Shown one piece after another: positions 31,336-42,918 of a DNA stretch of 64,000 nucleotides; the stretch's first letter is position 1, and each line of letters opens with the position of its first letter. The notes below the pieces were generated by a model. That model ran no database searches, was not told where the DNA came from, and worked only from the letters and a program-made list of their open reading frames with translations. The DNA lies in contig CM060734.1 of the NCBI GenBank assembly GCA_030704615.1, forward strand, positions 50,732,042 through 50,796,041, written 5' to 3'. The translations under genes were made by a program, and so were the position numbers. This DNA is from Takakia lepidozioides (taxonomy: Eukaryota > Streptophyta > Takakiopsida > Takakiales > Takakiaceae).

Positions 31336-31925
31336 CATGTATGATCGGGTGCGTACATTGGCTGAGGAGATGCGGTCAGGTGTCACTTGCTTGGTGGATG
31401 GTAGAACATAGCGGGCAGTATGGGGATGAGAACAGGTGTGGCCAAAAGATGTGTTTGCGTTGGTGGCCTATGTATTGGGCATACCTAAATTAGAAAAATG
31501 TCAAAAATATGCCGCGCTCATCCTCGCAATCCGAAGACGGGGCTGGAAAACCGGTCCGCTAACCGTCATTACCGCCGGTACCTGAGGCGGCATTCATAAC
31601 GCCAGTATTAATGACATACACAATAATTTTCAAATTCCCATCCTACCCATCCACAAATGCTGAAAAGAAATTCATCTCGACACTCCGATCACTCACAGCT
31701 ATAATTACCAACAAACGCCAGCTGGAATCCGGCACCTCAAACGTCCCCTAGGTCTCCCAGGGTACCCAGGGGTACCACTATCTCCTCCGTTCTCGAATGT
31801 CATCGGGTGTCCCACAGGACACCCCCCCTCGTTATAAACCACCCCCGAAAGGGGGCAGTAGCCGCAAGGCGAAGTGGCTCTTAGTTACGCCGGCTTTGGC
31901 CGGAGTCTTCTCTCTCTCTCTAGTA
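31336..31925 (+). mobile_element. LINE fragment, right part with 3' tail
   Basis: It continues the LINE interrupted by H. The coding sense includes RTLAEEMRSGVTCLVDGRT, VWPKDVFALVAYVLGIPKL and LILAIRRRGWKTGPLTVITAG, typical of the ORF2 C-terminal end. It is followed by a 3' UTR block GGGGGCAGTAGCCGCAAGGC and a (TCT/CT)n tail at 31907-31921. The same 3' UTR block recurs at 38461-38525 in reverse. Stops are present in the coding part. Confidence 0.75.
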
Positions 31926-33611
31926 CAACTAGCTTAAAGCTAAATAATTTCGATTTGAAATAGATAATTGTTTTTAGACTTTATGAGGTTTTGGGACGTT
32001 CAATCCTTAATTTCATAAAATTATGTTTTGGGCATCTTTGCTTGTGGCATTAAAGATATAAATTTATATAAATATTTTGGCATGGCACTCATGTACCTTA
32101 CACTTTATTGTTCACTTCTCTATGTGATTGGCCTCTTTGAGAGTTTTCATTATTTTCTCTTGAATAATTTGATAATAAAGTCTAAGTTCAATCTAGTGTT
32201 GCGCGGATATTTGATTCATCGTCAAACCCTTGATAGATCCCAGCCCCGGACATATATATGTGAATCTGCTAGAGGTCAAAATTCAAGTATCTTCCTCCCT
32301 TAAGAACCGCCGGATATAAAGAGATGGGATAACCGGATCCGGTTGAGAACCGGCGGTTTTGTATTTTTGTTTATTTGATTTGAACCGGAACTTCTCATTT
32401 TTTTCCCAAAAGGGAACAGCTGGGAGCGATAGGCCACTTAATTACAGTGAGAGAACACTCTTCACTTCATTTCTACTCATCACGTTCTCAAGGGCAGCGA
32501 TGGATTTTTGAAAAGGTGACGGTTCTGGATCTTTTATGTTCTAGCCTAATCATTGTAACTATTTTTCATTAGTATTTTTAGTACATGAGATTCTTAAGTT
32601 TGAATTATTTTATTGTATTAAGATATTAAACTTGGATTTGTTTGATAACCGGATACTGAACCGCCGGAGGCCATCATGACATAAACTCCATTTGGCCATA
32701 ACCCCATAGGGTTAAATTTTGTGTTTGTTGCCAACCGGCAGAACCGGGAAAGCTTCAAAACCCCAAAACCAGAGGATGTGAACATAAAGTTGAAGTGAAA
32801 CACCCCTAACCGGCTGATATAAAAAGCTCAATTAATGGCACAACACTGGTTCAATCGTAACTTAATATGGAAAGAATGAAAAGTGAAAATGTGAAAGGGT
32901 AAGGCAGCCTCCAAACGAAGTGCAAACTTTTTGAAAAACGGACGTGTGGGTGCCATCACGCCATTTAGCATTTTTTTCCTGGCAAATTTCCGCCAAGAGG
33001 CTCCCTTTTCCTTGGGCTCATACCACACTAAAGGAAAATGAAGGCATTTTTTTCCCAGTTTTTCTCCAAAATAATGAACGAGAGGTTGTCACCAGAAAAT
33101 CCATAATGGACCTGTGAAGACATATAGTGACCTTTCTAGAGGTGCCAGTTTGCCACCCGGGCACTCGGTAGAATACACAGGTGGCCGCTAGAGCTACTTC
33201 TGAAAAATGAGAAAATAAAAAACTTATGCCTATCATTTTAGACCCCACAAAGTCCAACATTTCTAGAATCGCCCAAATTGCCCGGAAAGTCTTATTAGCC
33301 CCAAGTGCATCGGGTAGGGACCCACAACATGAGTGCTTAGTGACATTTACGGCCAGTACATTCTTTTTTTGGAGGGCCGCATTCCACTGCATCATTGACT
33401 CCATCAAGCATAAGGAAAACGGCCCCTAGACCTGTCAAGGTGGCAAGCTCCCAATCACTTTGACAAGTTTTATTCGGCACGTTTTAGCTTGGCCCTGGCC
33501 TTCGCCATCGAACATACATGTCGGCAGCCCCACCCTGACCCCCCCCCCAATTAGGGCTTCCCCCGTCTAGTCAACCATCGATTTCAAGCCCCAAAAGGTT
33601 TTCTTTTCTTC
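31926..33611. other. No gene seen; ACCGGCGG motifs
   Basis: AT-rich sequence. An inverted pair AACCGCCGG (32305-32313) and CCGGCGGTT (32350-32358) could form a hairpin, and related ACCGG motifs recur near 32400, 32650 and 32810. This may be an unclassified DNA element. Open frames (e.g. 33018-33407 minus) show no recognisable protein. Confidence 0.35.
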
Positions 33612-33995
33612 CGAAAAAAGGAGACGCCTAGGTGCCACAGCTCACAAATCAGGCCCCTTAATTTTTTTAATTTTTTTTTAAATTTTTATGAAAAGCGAGT
33701 GGACGCTTGACACCCTTAATTTTTATAAAAGAAGGGGACAAAAACGTCCAGGCAATACAAAGAGGAAAAAATACTCTACAGAGTGCCATGAAGGCTGATC
33801 CCGGAACTGATCCCGGAAGGCACTGCTTCTGACACAAGGGAGGAGAAAATAGTGAGAGGAGAAAATAACCTCTTTAAGGATTTTGCATGGGACGGAAGGG
33901 GGAGAAGAACATACCACACCCGTCCAGGTAGCAGGATTTGACCCCAGAACCATCTTGGTGGCACTGAGTGCAGCACTATCCAACTACGCTACTAC
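33612..33995 (-). mobile_element. tRNA-derived SINE, copy 1
   Basis: The minus strand begins with a tRNA-like head: A box in TAGCGTAGTTGGATAGTG (33992-33977) and B box GGGGTCAAATCC (33945-33934). The body contains AAAGAGGTTATTTTCTCCTC and ends GGCCTGATTTGTGAGCTGT near 33630. The body matches copies at 50215-50300 and 50815-50900 on the plus strand, which end in poly-A. Confidence 0.65.
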
Positions 33996-35222
33996 TGACT
34001 GTTGGTCAAAAGGTTAGTGTCTGGGGTGGAACTTTCATAGGTTTTGTTTTGTTCTGTTTTTTCTTAAGGGGAGATGCTGGATGAGAGCGGGGGCTGACAT
34101 TTTTGGTTAGGGAATCATCCCCTTCCGAAGCTTCTCCCCAAGCAGCAACCCGATTTGGGTTGCTTGGGAGATGGTTAACGATAGAAATTGTTTAGATACT
34201 CAACATGTCCAATCACACAATTGCACAATAATTGTAGTATACAAACTTTAATAAAACAGCCTGTTTTTTAATTTCTATTTTTATTTATTTATTTATTTTA
34301 AAGCCTGCCATTGAGAATCCTATTTTAAAAAACCATATAAAAATAATTATTCACATGGCGGAGGTCACAAGAGGCACAGAATTTAGGTGTGGATGTGAAC
34401 ACCATGTCTCACTCTGTGCTGGCAACAAACATCATTAATAATATGTATCCATAAAATGGCTACTGTCACTTTTTTCATCCACTTGAGGGCCTGTACATCC
34501 ATCACAGGGACTTGTGTTTCTATCCAAAACATAGTAGGACACAGAGCGGGGGCCAAGTATCGATGCAAACTTATCTGCATGCGAATAATAACTTAACTTA
34601 AGCAGTATCGCCACTAGCTAGTGAGCAGTCTTGTCATGATCCAGCAATTTGTTTCATGCGACTAGTTTCAATACTCTACTTTTCCTGAGTAGGGTGCCCT
34701 GGATTTTGTGGAGATACATACATTGCAGGGCTCTTTAGTAATTTTGGTTCACATGGATCGGTTTCTTGGATACTTGCAAAGGTGGACATGAGAGACCCGG
34801 AGAGCTCATACACTGCTGCACCATTTCCATACCATGCGCACTGCACTGCACAGACAGCATGGAGTTTAAGAACAACTCAATTCATGAGTATGTAATTGTG
34901 TAATGGTATTTACATGACTCCGCAGACGGAGAGAGGGCATACGAACTGAACTACAGACTACACCAGTATGTGCAGCACCCTCTGCAAATTATTAATGGCG
35001 TAAAGCCTTCTTGTATGTAGCTACTTAGGGTAGCAGGACTCCCACAAAGGGAGAGACTACATACGAACTGAGCAGCTACACAGTAGTATACCTGTGCATC
35101 ACTACTACGCATGCATCCTCTTCAATTATTTACAAAAGGCTTATTGTTTGTCCCCACGTCTTAGAACGGCAAACTTGTGCTGGCCATAGTAACCTGACCT
35201 GCCGCTCTATGCCACTGGCGCC
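33996..35222. other. No gene seen
   Basis: No coding pattern is recognised. A short pair of related blocks (CAGACGGAGAGAGGGCATACGAACTGA near 34922 and AAGGGAGAGACTACATACGAACTGA near 35047) suggests an old local duplication. Confidence 0.35.
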
Positions 35223-36330
35223 TCACTCATTGGCGCAGGTGGAAGGTGGCCAAGCACAGGGGGGCAGCGTCGAGACAGCATCGACGGGAAGTTCGGGAAG
35301 ATATTCCCTGGAAGTAGTAGCAGACAAGTGATCTGCATCTAGTCCCTCCTCCGTGAAGCACTTCTCGTTCGTGAATATGAAGACGCTGAACTTGCATATA
35401 TAGCAGATTGTTAGATGTCGATCGCTTGCGCAGCATGCATAGCACATATGTTAATCATAACAGCAAGATGAGGAATCTCACGGTAATGCTTAAGCTACAT
35501 TAATTGGAAGATGTACATATGCACACCAGTGATCAATTACAACCTGATTTGGGACCATAATAGTACCTGATAGATACACTCTCAAAGTGGATGGGGTCAG
35601 GATGGCGGTTGCAGCTGTAAATGCATACGCAAACAAGTGTTAGTGGCAGTACGTAATATCGTGGTGATTACAGCAATAGCACTCCTACCTACTGAGTTCT
35701 GCGAAACTCGAGAAGATAGAAACATGAGAGCAGCTCTAAGGTTGATCTCGAAGCATTTTCCCCCTAGCACAATGGATCTCACCTCTCGACCAGGCACCAA
35801 TCTTACAGGGAAGCACTTACATGCACGCGTTGCCGCATCCACAGCGGCGGCAGCAGAATCCATGATCGCACGACATCTTGCTTCTGGAGGTTTGAGTGGA
35901 GGAGAAAAGATGTGGAGAAGCACGAAACGCTGATGATAGATGATAAAGCAAGCACAGATACATACCACAATGCAGTGAGAGATGAGTGCGGGCTTGCTCG
36001 CTTTTATAGAGGCAGCTCGCCTCCTCCGACCATCCCGGATACCACGATCTTCCAAAGCTTGCCGCATATTGCGCCCATCACGATCCGCGAAATTGCATGT
36101 GGAATCCACGAGAAGATGTGCCTCCCTCGCTATTCTTCATCTCTCGCCTTCCACTCCTCCATCGCCGTCACAGCATCTGCTACTTCTCTTCGAATCCAGA
36201 CGGACGACGCACACGGATCGGCCAACGCTGCACAGTGTGTAATCAGACTGGAACCTGCCCCATTCCAGCCTTGCGGATTTGACCACAAGATCCCTTCAAA
36301 CTCCAAAACCAGTTCGCTGCAAATGGACAC
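35223..36330 (-). CDS. Possible small spliced gene, unrecognised
   Basis: Minus-strand open segments may form exons. One at 36330-36130 starts MSICSELVLEFEGILW. Another starts at 35862 with MDSAAAAVDAATRA and runs into a GTAAGT donor-like site. A third, 35447-35223, ends VFIFTNEKCFTEEGLDADHL...CANE-stop. No domain or family is recognised and the exon links are not proven. It may equally be non-coding; the only support is open frame length and plausible splice sites. Confidence 0.2.
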
Positions 36331-36334
36331 GTAG

Positions 36335-37329
36335 AAGGCAAGATAACTACTAAAAATAGTTGCAGGAAAGCGAGGGAGTTATGAGCGAGGCTGTATGATG
36401 TGTCATGCAGATTCATTTATATGAATGGGTTTGTGGTGTTTTGCTTCCCGCGGCCCCACTGATTGGCTCTTCCCACAGTGTCGGGTTGCCTGACCTTCCC
36501 ACACTGGCCAAATGAATTGGGGTTACATAGTGAGATTTAATCCCTAACTGCCTGAGGTGTTTTTTCCAGGAGAGCAGTCTCCACAACTTGACTTCTGGAG
36601 ACCAAATTGGCATAACTTTCTCAATATTTACATCCAAGTAAATTACTGCATGAATAGCTGGCTACCAGCTTGCAGCTCATAAAATTTGGGGTCTAAAAAG
36701 AGGTTGTAAATTACTTTGAGGACAAAAGTAATTCTAAAAGTAATTTTCGTGGGGGGGGGGCCAGTTTTTTTAGTATATTTTATTTTATTTTAACCAGAAA
36801 ACAGCTCCCCTTCACTCATTTTCACGGTTTACAACAACACACCTTCACCTCAATGAAAGAAAACTTGGGCACCATAAAATAACTCGAGAAGGTTCAATTC
36901 ATGGAATATGAATATTTACTACAGTCAATCGAATAAAAAAAATTCGGGATTCAAGTCCATTGAAATCTCGGCCAGATGGGGGAAGTTGTGGCATCCTTCA
37001 TGTACATTTGCACCTCTCACACACAGTGTGCACAGCAAATGCGAAATGACTCGTTCCACACAGGATCTCTGAGTTCACCTTAAGATCTTACATTCAATCC
37101 AGAATCTTGCAAACAGTGGAAAGCTTGTTTTAGGCAGAGCATGACTCGTTAATGGCCTCTTGAATTGTATGTGCTTCTTGTCTAGACTTCCTAAGGCCCC
37201 TGGTCCCCAGCATCCAATTCATCCACCCAGTACATAATTAATACATCTGATGCAATCGCCCCCCCTCTACTTCTATGTCTTGCCCCCGCCCACCTGTCCC
37301 CTGCTTACCCCCAGGTCATCACTTCAATG

Positions 37330-37370
<41 letters not shown>

Positions 37371-38443
37371 CATGCATTATTATTGTGCTAACTACTAATG
37401 CCAGCACATGCCTCTCTCAATGTTCTTGGGTGAATGCGTCTCCTCTCTCGAGAATGACACATTATCAGCAATCACGCACATACGTACCTAACAACAAGCT
37501 TCATCCATTGCGCCTCTGTGCCGTCCCCCACTTCCCAGTTCCTCCAAACAAATCACATCTCAGGAACAGTCAGACCTGCTCACTCCGCTAGCTCTGCTAT
37601 CAATGTTTCACTCCCAGCCCTCCATCAGCAAAATTACACGATCTCATCCAAACCCAACTCCAGCCATGAGCCTGCTCAGCACTCTTACGCCCTGCATGTT
37701 GTGAGTCCTTCTAGGATTAACATAACAACCCTCAAGTCTGATAAATTTGCAAATGAAACAGACGCAGATGGCTCTGAGTCGGATGATGATGATAATAGCT
37801 GGTAGTGTCTCTCACATTTTCCAAAGATCGCCCGAACTTCATGACACAGGTCTCACCAGGCAATGGCAGTGCTACTACATACTAGCAGCATTTTCTCCCA
37901 AAGGCCTATGCCAATTGTTACTACCTTTCAAAATGGTCCTCTACGAAAGAGAAGACGAAGAGATATAAGTAGGAGAAAACCTTTGTTTCTGAATTTTTTA
38001 AGCATTGAAAGTTCAGCATGCACATACGAAGAACAATTTGTGAAACACTGAGTTAACAAGATTCACCTACTTTGACAGTACAGGAGAAACAACTTCAAGA
38101 AAAAGTTAGACTTAGTTAGACTTATATGATAACTGAAGCATCCCAAATAACCCAAACAAGTACACTCCCAATTGAAGGGGAGGTGCTCAGTGCCCACTAC
38201 TAGGTTCTCCGCTTTTCTATCATGTCAAACCTTCTGCTATGCTGGTTTATGGTCACTAGGCAAAGGCCAGGGAAGTAGTCGGCATGTATGGACTCTCTGC
38301 CACTCTCTGTCTCGATCTCTCACAAATTTAGTTCAAAAGTCCCTTTCATGAACCCAAAGTGTTTAATGTTTTGGTGACTTAAGCCCATTGCAGCTAAAAG
38401 GAAACCCTCGAGAAATGGATCTGTAATGATTTGTGGCTTTAAG
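36335..38443. other. No gene seen; (TC)n microsatellite
   Basis: A (TC)n run at 37331-37367 is clear. Frames at 37385-37805 are open but Ser/Pro-rich and not recognised. Confidence 0.4.
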
Positions 38444-38454
38444 TCGGGCTTAAT

Positions 38455-38545
38455 AGAAGAGAAGAAGACTCCGGCCATAGCCGTAACTAAGAGCCACTTC
38501 ACCTTGCGGCTACTGCCCCCTTTAGAGGGTGGGCCCTATTAATGG
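38455..38545 (-). mobile_element. Short LINE/SINE 3' tail insertion with 11-bp TSD
   Basis: The insert of about 91 bases is bounded by the perfect direct repeat TCGGGCTTAAT (38444-38454 and 38546-38556). On the minus strand it holds the block GGGGGCAGTAGCCGCAAGG...GGCCGGAGTC and a (TCT)n tail. The block matches the 3' end of the LINE at 31849-31920. This is a strongly 5'-truncated target-primed insertion. Confidence 0.8.
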
Positions 38546-38819
38546 TCGGGCTTAATGTACTCACTAAAGCACTTGGCATAGAGCTCACAGCGAGCAGTCA
38601 ACCAGAAACCCCACTCATCTTTCAGCTGCTGACAGAGATCGAGTGAATCTAGTTTGGAGTGACTTGACATGATACTGCCAATGTGACAACAGGAAAGTAT
38701 CCAAAAAAGAGATGAGGAGAAGCTGTGGAATGAATACTTTTCTGACCCCAGTCAATGGTGGGACAACCGAGGCAAAAAGGTGAATGCCTGTTAGATTACA
38801 GAGAGTAGCAGACGCAATT

Positions 38820-39445
38820 CAGCATAGGAACTAGTGTGATAAGCTGAGTTGGGTGTTTCCTAGAACAAATCTAGGCTGTCATTATCAGCTGCAAGGCAAG
38901 GACGTATGCATAATTTGTGCAGAGGCACTGATAGCTGAAGGAGCAGGGATAGAGTGTGGGTCCAGATTCATCCAAGAGGGCCAGATTTCAAGCACAAGAT
39001 TACCTATTATTCCCTGTGGATCAATAGCTACAAGAAACCTGCATGGGTAGATGGTCAACTAAAGGCAGCAGCTGCAGCGGGGCATGTGAAGATGCTTTGT
39101 GAGGCAGGAAGACTGAAAGAGGCTCTACAGACTTCAAACCAAGGAGGCATTTCAGCATATTCAGATACGTATCTCTGTCTCTTGCTTAAGTGCATCAAGA
39201 TGAAAAGTTTGGAAGCTGGAAAGCAGGTGCACACTCACATTATCCAACGTGGTTTCACGCCAAGTGTTTTTCTCCTCAACACCCTTGTCAACATGTATGT
39301 TAAGTGCCGGAGCATCATGAATGCTCACCAAATGTTCAACGGAATGCCTCAACGATCTTTGATCACCTGGAATATAATGTTGGCAGGATTTACCAAGCAT
39401 GGGTGTGGTAGGAATGCTTTGGAGACCTACAAGAAATCTGCGTAG
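38820..39445 (+). pseudogene. PPR-protein relic, plus-strand 5'-end copy
   Basis: The longest clean PPR frame in the window (38954-39445). It has the leader WINSYKKPAWVDGQLKAAAA, then MLCEAGRLKEALQTSNQGG, a run with MKSLEAGKQVHTHIIQRGF, SVFLLNTLVNMYVKCRS and RSLITWNIMLAGFTKHGCGR, and ends in a stop after only four to five repeats. The flank 38825-38990 is the reverse complement of the flank at 9170-9350. An intact PLS-type PPR protein would have many more repeats and an E/DYW tail, so this is a truncated copy. Confidence 0.7.
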
Positions 39446-39830
39446 GTAGATGGTCAACTGGAAACAGCAGCGGCACAATTGATAGAGCAAGGCACTGCTA
39501 ATGAAGGCACCTTCTTCAACACATTTCAGCCTGTTTTTCCCTGTTATCAGAGTCGTCCCTAAACTTTCATCTTGAATTCTGCAAGTTAGCTCGTTGGTGG
39601 ATCTATGGTGGTTTTGGATTGATTTTGACATGTTACTGCCAATGTGGCAACAGGGAAGTATCGCAAAACAGATAACAGAGACGAGGAGAAGCTCTGGAAT
39701 GAACACGTTTCCGACCACAGTCAAGGGTGGAACAATCCAGGCAAAAAGGTGAATGCCTGTTGGAAGCGCAAGTCGCATAGGAACTAGTGTGGTAAGTATG
39801 GTTGGGGTGTTTGCTAGATCCTGCCATAGC
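39446..39830 (+). pseudogene. Second PPR leader fragment, same strand
   Basis: It repeats the leader block (VDGQLETAAAQLI) and its flanking sequence in the same orientation directly after the first copy. The end (39740-39830) matches the flank of the copies at 10440 and 9330 in reverse. Not translatable as a unit. Confidence 0.5.
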
Positions 39831-40431
39831 AGATGTTCACAGCTATCTTACCAATCCTGTCTCTCACACCGGGTGCCCTTTGTTACCTTCCATGTAATAG
39901 GTGCTTCCAGTGAAGTCTCCTACCCGTAGTATACAATTCTTTCATCTGATCAACCACGCTCCAACCCAGCACTTTGTCATGCTTTCTTGCCTGGAGCCAA
40001 GGTTTTCATATTTGAGCCTGTCCAACCGAAGCTTTTCAACTCCTTTCTGGACCCTCTCCCCTTACCATCTGAATTAATCCTTCATGCTGTCAACATTCCA
40101 CATTACCTTTTCTTCTTCATTTCATGGATTTCCAACAGGAACCACTTCTCATTATTATGGTTCGCCTATACTTCCGTGTCCCCCTTGTTTGCCCTTTCCT
40201 CCTCCTGCCTTCCTCTCAGAGAGGATGCGTACAAGCAGTTGGGCGACAATCTACCTTGGGAACTGCCATAGCCTCCCACAGCCAATGACATCCAATTTTT
40301 CCCAAGAATGAAAATGACATTGTCTGAGAGAAATGAAATGAAATGGAACTTTATAACGTCCGCGAAAGAAAGAGAGGAAAGAGGAAAGGACAAGGATCAT
40401 GAGTGGCTCTGACCAAGGCAGTCAGGCCTAC
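39831..40431. other. No gene seen
   Basis: A 94-codon frame at 39987-40271 (plus) is hydrophobic in the middle and ends LREDAYKQLGDNLPWELP; no family is recognised. Confidence 0.35.
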
Positions 40432-40659
40432 CTTCCGGTGCTTGCCAATGATGTTGCCATGATTCCGAATGAAAACTGCAGTGTTCCAGAGGGTGCCTCC
40501 ATGGGCGGCATCTCGCTCCCAGATGGGGCTCACAATCACCATGTCATATTTCCTTGCAAGCTCCTGCATCAGTTTTGTTTTTACCCGTCTCAGCACTCTC
40601 AGAAAATTCCCACCAGCTGCGTTCCCGTGACAAAATGCAAATTGCATTGTCCATGCTTC
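40432..40659 (-). pseudogene. PYD3: Orphan beta-ureidopropionase exon (broken)
   Basis: The exon is bounded by an AG acceptor (before GAAGCATGG) and a GT donor after GKHRK. It encodes AWTMQFAFC, then after frameshifts LARKYDMVIVSPIWERD and NTAVFIRNHGNIIGKHRK. These match the beta-ureidopropionase (carbon-nitrogen hydrolase family) region that includes the catalytic Lys of the GKHRK segment. This enzyme does the last step of uracil degradation. The middle (normally TREKRWCEFAEPV-like) is readable only in another frame, so at least two indels exist. No other PYD3 exon was found near it. An isolated duplicated exon is most likely. Confidence 0.8.
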
Positions 40660-41193
40660 CTGCTAGCCCATTTGTTATGAAATTTCATGCTTGCATGAAA
40701 AATAACATGTTCACTCTGTTTCCCACCTTCTCGCCTAGGAGGCACGTTTTTGGGGAACAGAGTATGAGTGTACTAACCATCACAGAGACATTGCTGCCAT
40801 TGACCTTTCTGCTACAACCTGTTTCCAAAAGGATGACATTTTGGATAATATAGTACTGCCACAGCTAAGCCATCAATGTCCCACTTCCAAGATTACGATC
40901 ACCTCAAATTGATATTTGACGTATCGAGAGGTAAATGTAGGTAATAAACACTCTTGGATCCGTTACGGAGAGAGAAGTACGAGTGTATCACCAGCCTCCC
41001 AGCCCCCCTTTCTTATTGCAGAAAGAAACTATCTAGTTCCCGTGACTAAGAGGTTCCCAACCACCCGCAAAGGGCTTGCGTGAAGAGAAAAAATACCAGC
41101 AGTGTAGTCTCTTGTGAAGATTAATGGTGTACTCGCGGGTGACTGCCTCATGCCCTTCTCCACCATCGTGCTTACAACTCCTAGGGCTGAGGC
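40660..41193. other. No gene seen
   Basis: This separates the PYD3 exon relic from the PTAC7-like gene. No coding pattern is recognised. Confidence 0.35.
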
Positions 41194-41333
41194 AGAGCTT
41201 CACCTGTGCTTGAGAGAGGGAAAGGAACCATTGTTTCGTGGACCGTCTGGATTTGCTTCCATTACCGGCACTAACAGGTCAAGCATTAGGGCTCAGGGTT
41301 TTAGTTTTCGATCTCATCTTTCGTTTTGGGGGT
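41194..41333 (+). promoter_or_regulatory. Leader/promoter block shared with the mS38-like gene
   Basis: About 140 bases ending 12 bases before the PTAC7-like start codon. They recur as the reverse complement at 44338-44468, just upstream of the mS38-like start. The block includes TTTCGTGGACCGTCTGGATT and GGGCTCAGGGTTTTAGTTTT. A ~10-base indel and a few substitutions separate the copies. It probably includes the 5' UTR and core promoter. Confidence 0.7.
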
Positions 41334-41345
41334 AGGTGACGAGCA

Positions 41346-41689
41346 ATGGCATCTATGCGAATTGGAGCTCTGCTGTCAATCCCTTCTTTCAACAATGCGC
41401 TGGAGGCACCTGCCCATGCTTTAAAAGGCACTGGTTCAAGGGTCCTACTCTCCTCCCATTGCTTTGGAGCTGGAGGTCTAATTAGGATCGAATGCAAAAG
41501 TGGAGGAGGAATTGGCAGCAAAAGAAGGGGTCGGCAATCGGTGAGTATAAAACGACATCACTGGAAGTGTTGGGGTTTTGAGAAAGTGTGAGCCCTTGAA
41601 TGCTGTAGTATATCAGACCTGGCAACCTCCCTCGAATATTTGGGTCTTCTTTCCTTCCTCTTTAAATATGAGTGTACGGTGTGTGACAC

Positions 41690-41747
<58 letters not shown>

Positions 41748-42126
41748 CAATGGTACTTTGACAACCAATTTATTTGTATAGCACATTTGCTTCTGTTGTT
41801 GTGATCAGGGAAGGAGAGATCCCAAATTAGAGGAGAAGGAACAGATGTTGCCCTTCCTGGAAACACAAGAGCGAATGTGGTTAGAGGCAAACAAGCAGAT
41901 CCTGGTGGATGCTGAGATTTTACTGGAGCAGTCTAATAGTAAGTTTGGGCTTGTACTAGAAATTGCTGAGGAAGCCAATGAGTATCTTAGGCATAACAAG
42001 GATGAGAGCCTGACGAGGAAACCAATTCTGAAGGTTATAAGTGATCGAATCAATGAGGGCGCAGGAGAGCAGGTGGTGGATTCATATATTGAGGATTCAA
42101 ATGACCTTATTGACCCCATTGATTAG
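41346..42126 (+). CDS. PTAC7: PTAC7-like plastid transcription-associated protein
   Basis: Two exons, 41346-41540 and 41809-42126, with GT-AG borders and phase 0 at both sides; about 170 residues. The first 50 residues look like a plastid transit peptide (Met-Ala-Ser start, rich in Ser/Ala/Arg, few acids). Exon 2 begins GRRDPKLEEKEQMLPFLETQ and contains LLEQSNSKFGLVLEIAEEANEYLRHNKDE, then PILKVISDRINE. This matches the pattern of plant PTAC7 (PAP12), a small subunit-associated protein of the plastid-encoded RNA polymerase, about 160 residues in flowering plants. The match is from memory of the family. The intron carries a (GA)n run. Confidence 0.6.
41691..41745 (+). repeat. (GA)n microsatellite in the PTAC7-like intron
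   Basis: About 27 uninterrupted GA units in the intron between the two coding exons. Confidence 0.95.
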
Positions 42127-42918
42127 ATCCACCTTTGATTGGTAAGCAGTGTTTATGTCTTGTAAAAATGCAGGGAGCATCACAAAGAGACCATAGAAGG
42201 TACTAGTATGTTGGATCATTCTTTTACTGAGGGCTTATGTGTTGTAAACTAATCTGGGCCTTCTGTGAAAGATGTTGGGTAGTTATGGTCAATGTGATGA
42301 AGTTTTAGTATTCATGAATGGTACTGTTTTAATTATATATACCATGTTCTGGAATTTACCCCCTCTTGAGAAAATCGACATATCCAGGTAGATTGTATAC
42401 ACCTGTGGTTTTTTGTGATTACAGTGCATGTTTGTTAGGTTGCAATATACTTCTTAACACCAATCTCCTACCACAAGGGTTGATTTGAAGTTGTTTTGTA
42501 GTCTTCAGAACTTGGGTTGAAGTGCATGGACCTCGTTATGGTGCAATGGCAGCACCTTTGAGTTCAGTGTAAGTTTTGCACAACATGGAGGGGTTTGGTG
42601 TCCATGAGCTCATGGAAGCAGTGTATGTCATATTGAAGGTGGTCAAAACTTCTCTGCATGCAAATACATGTTCTGGTGCAGCTGTAGACCAATGGAAAGA
42701 TTGAACTGACGGGCTTAATCAATCACTCACTATGACATTACAACCTGATTTTGTGTGAAGTTGCAGAGCTTGAGTTGAAAGTTGTAAATACATGTTTACT
42801 TCCAGTGCAAATTATATTTCTGGAAGGTGCCTTGTTAAGATCCACCATTAAAAAGGATGTATGTTGAGAGGGTGGTGAAAGGAACTATTGAAGATAAAGC
42901 CCCTCACCAAGGTAATGT
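42127..42918. other. 3' flank of PTAC7-like gene
   Basis: Likely 3' UTR and downstream sequence. No coding pattern or repeat is recognised. Confidence 0.4.

Noticed and set aside
33934-33992. Functional tRNA gene
   Set aside because: A and B boxes are present but the stems do not fold properly, and the unit continues into a body repeated elsewhere with poly-A, as in a SINE.
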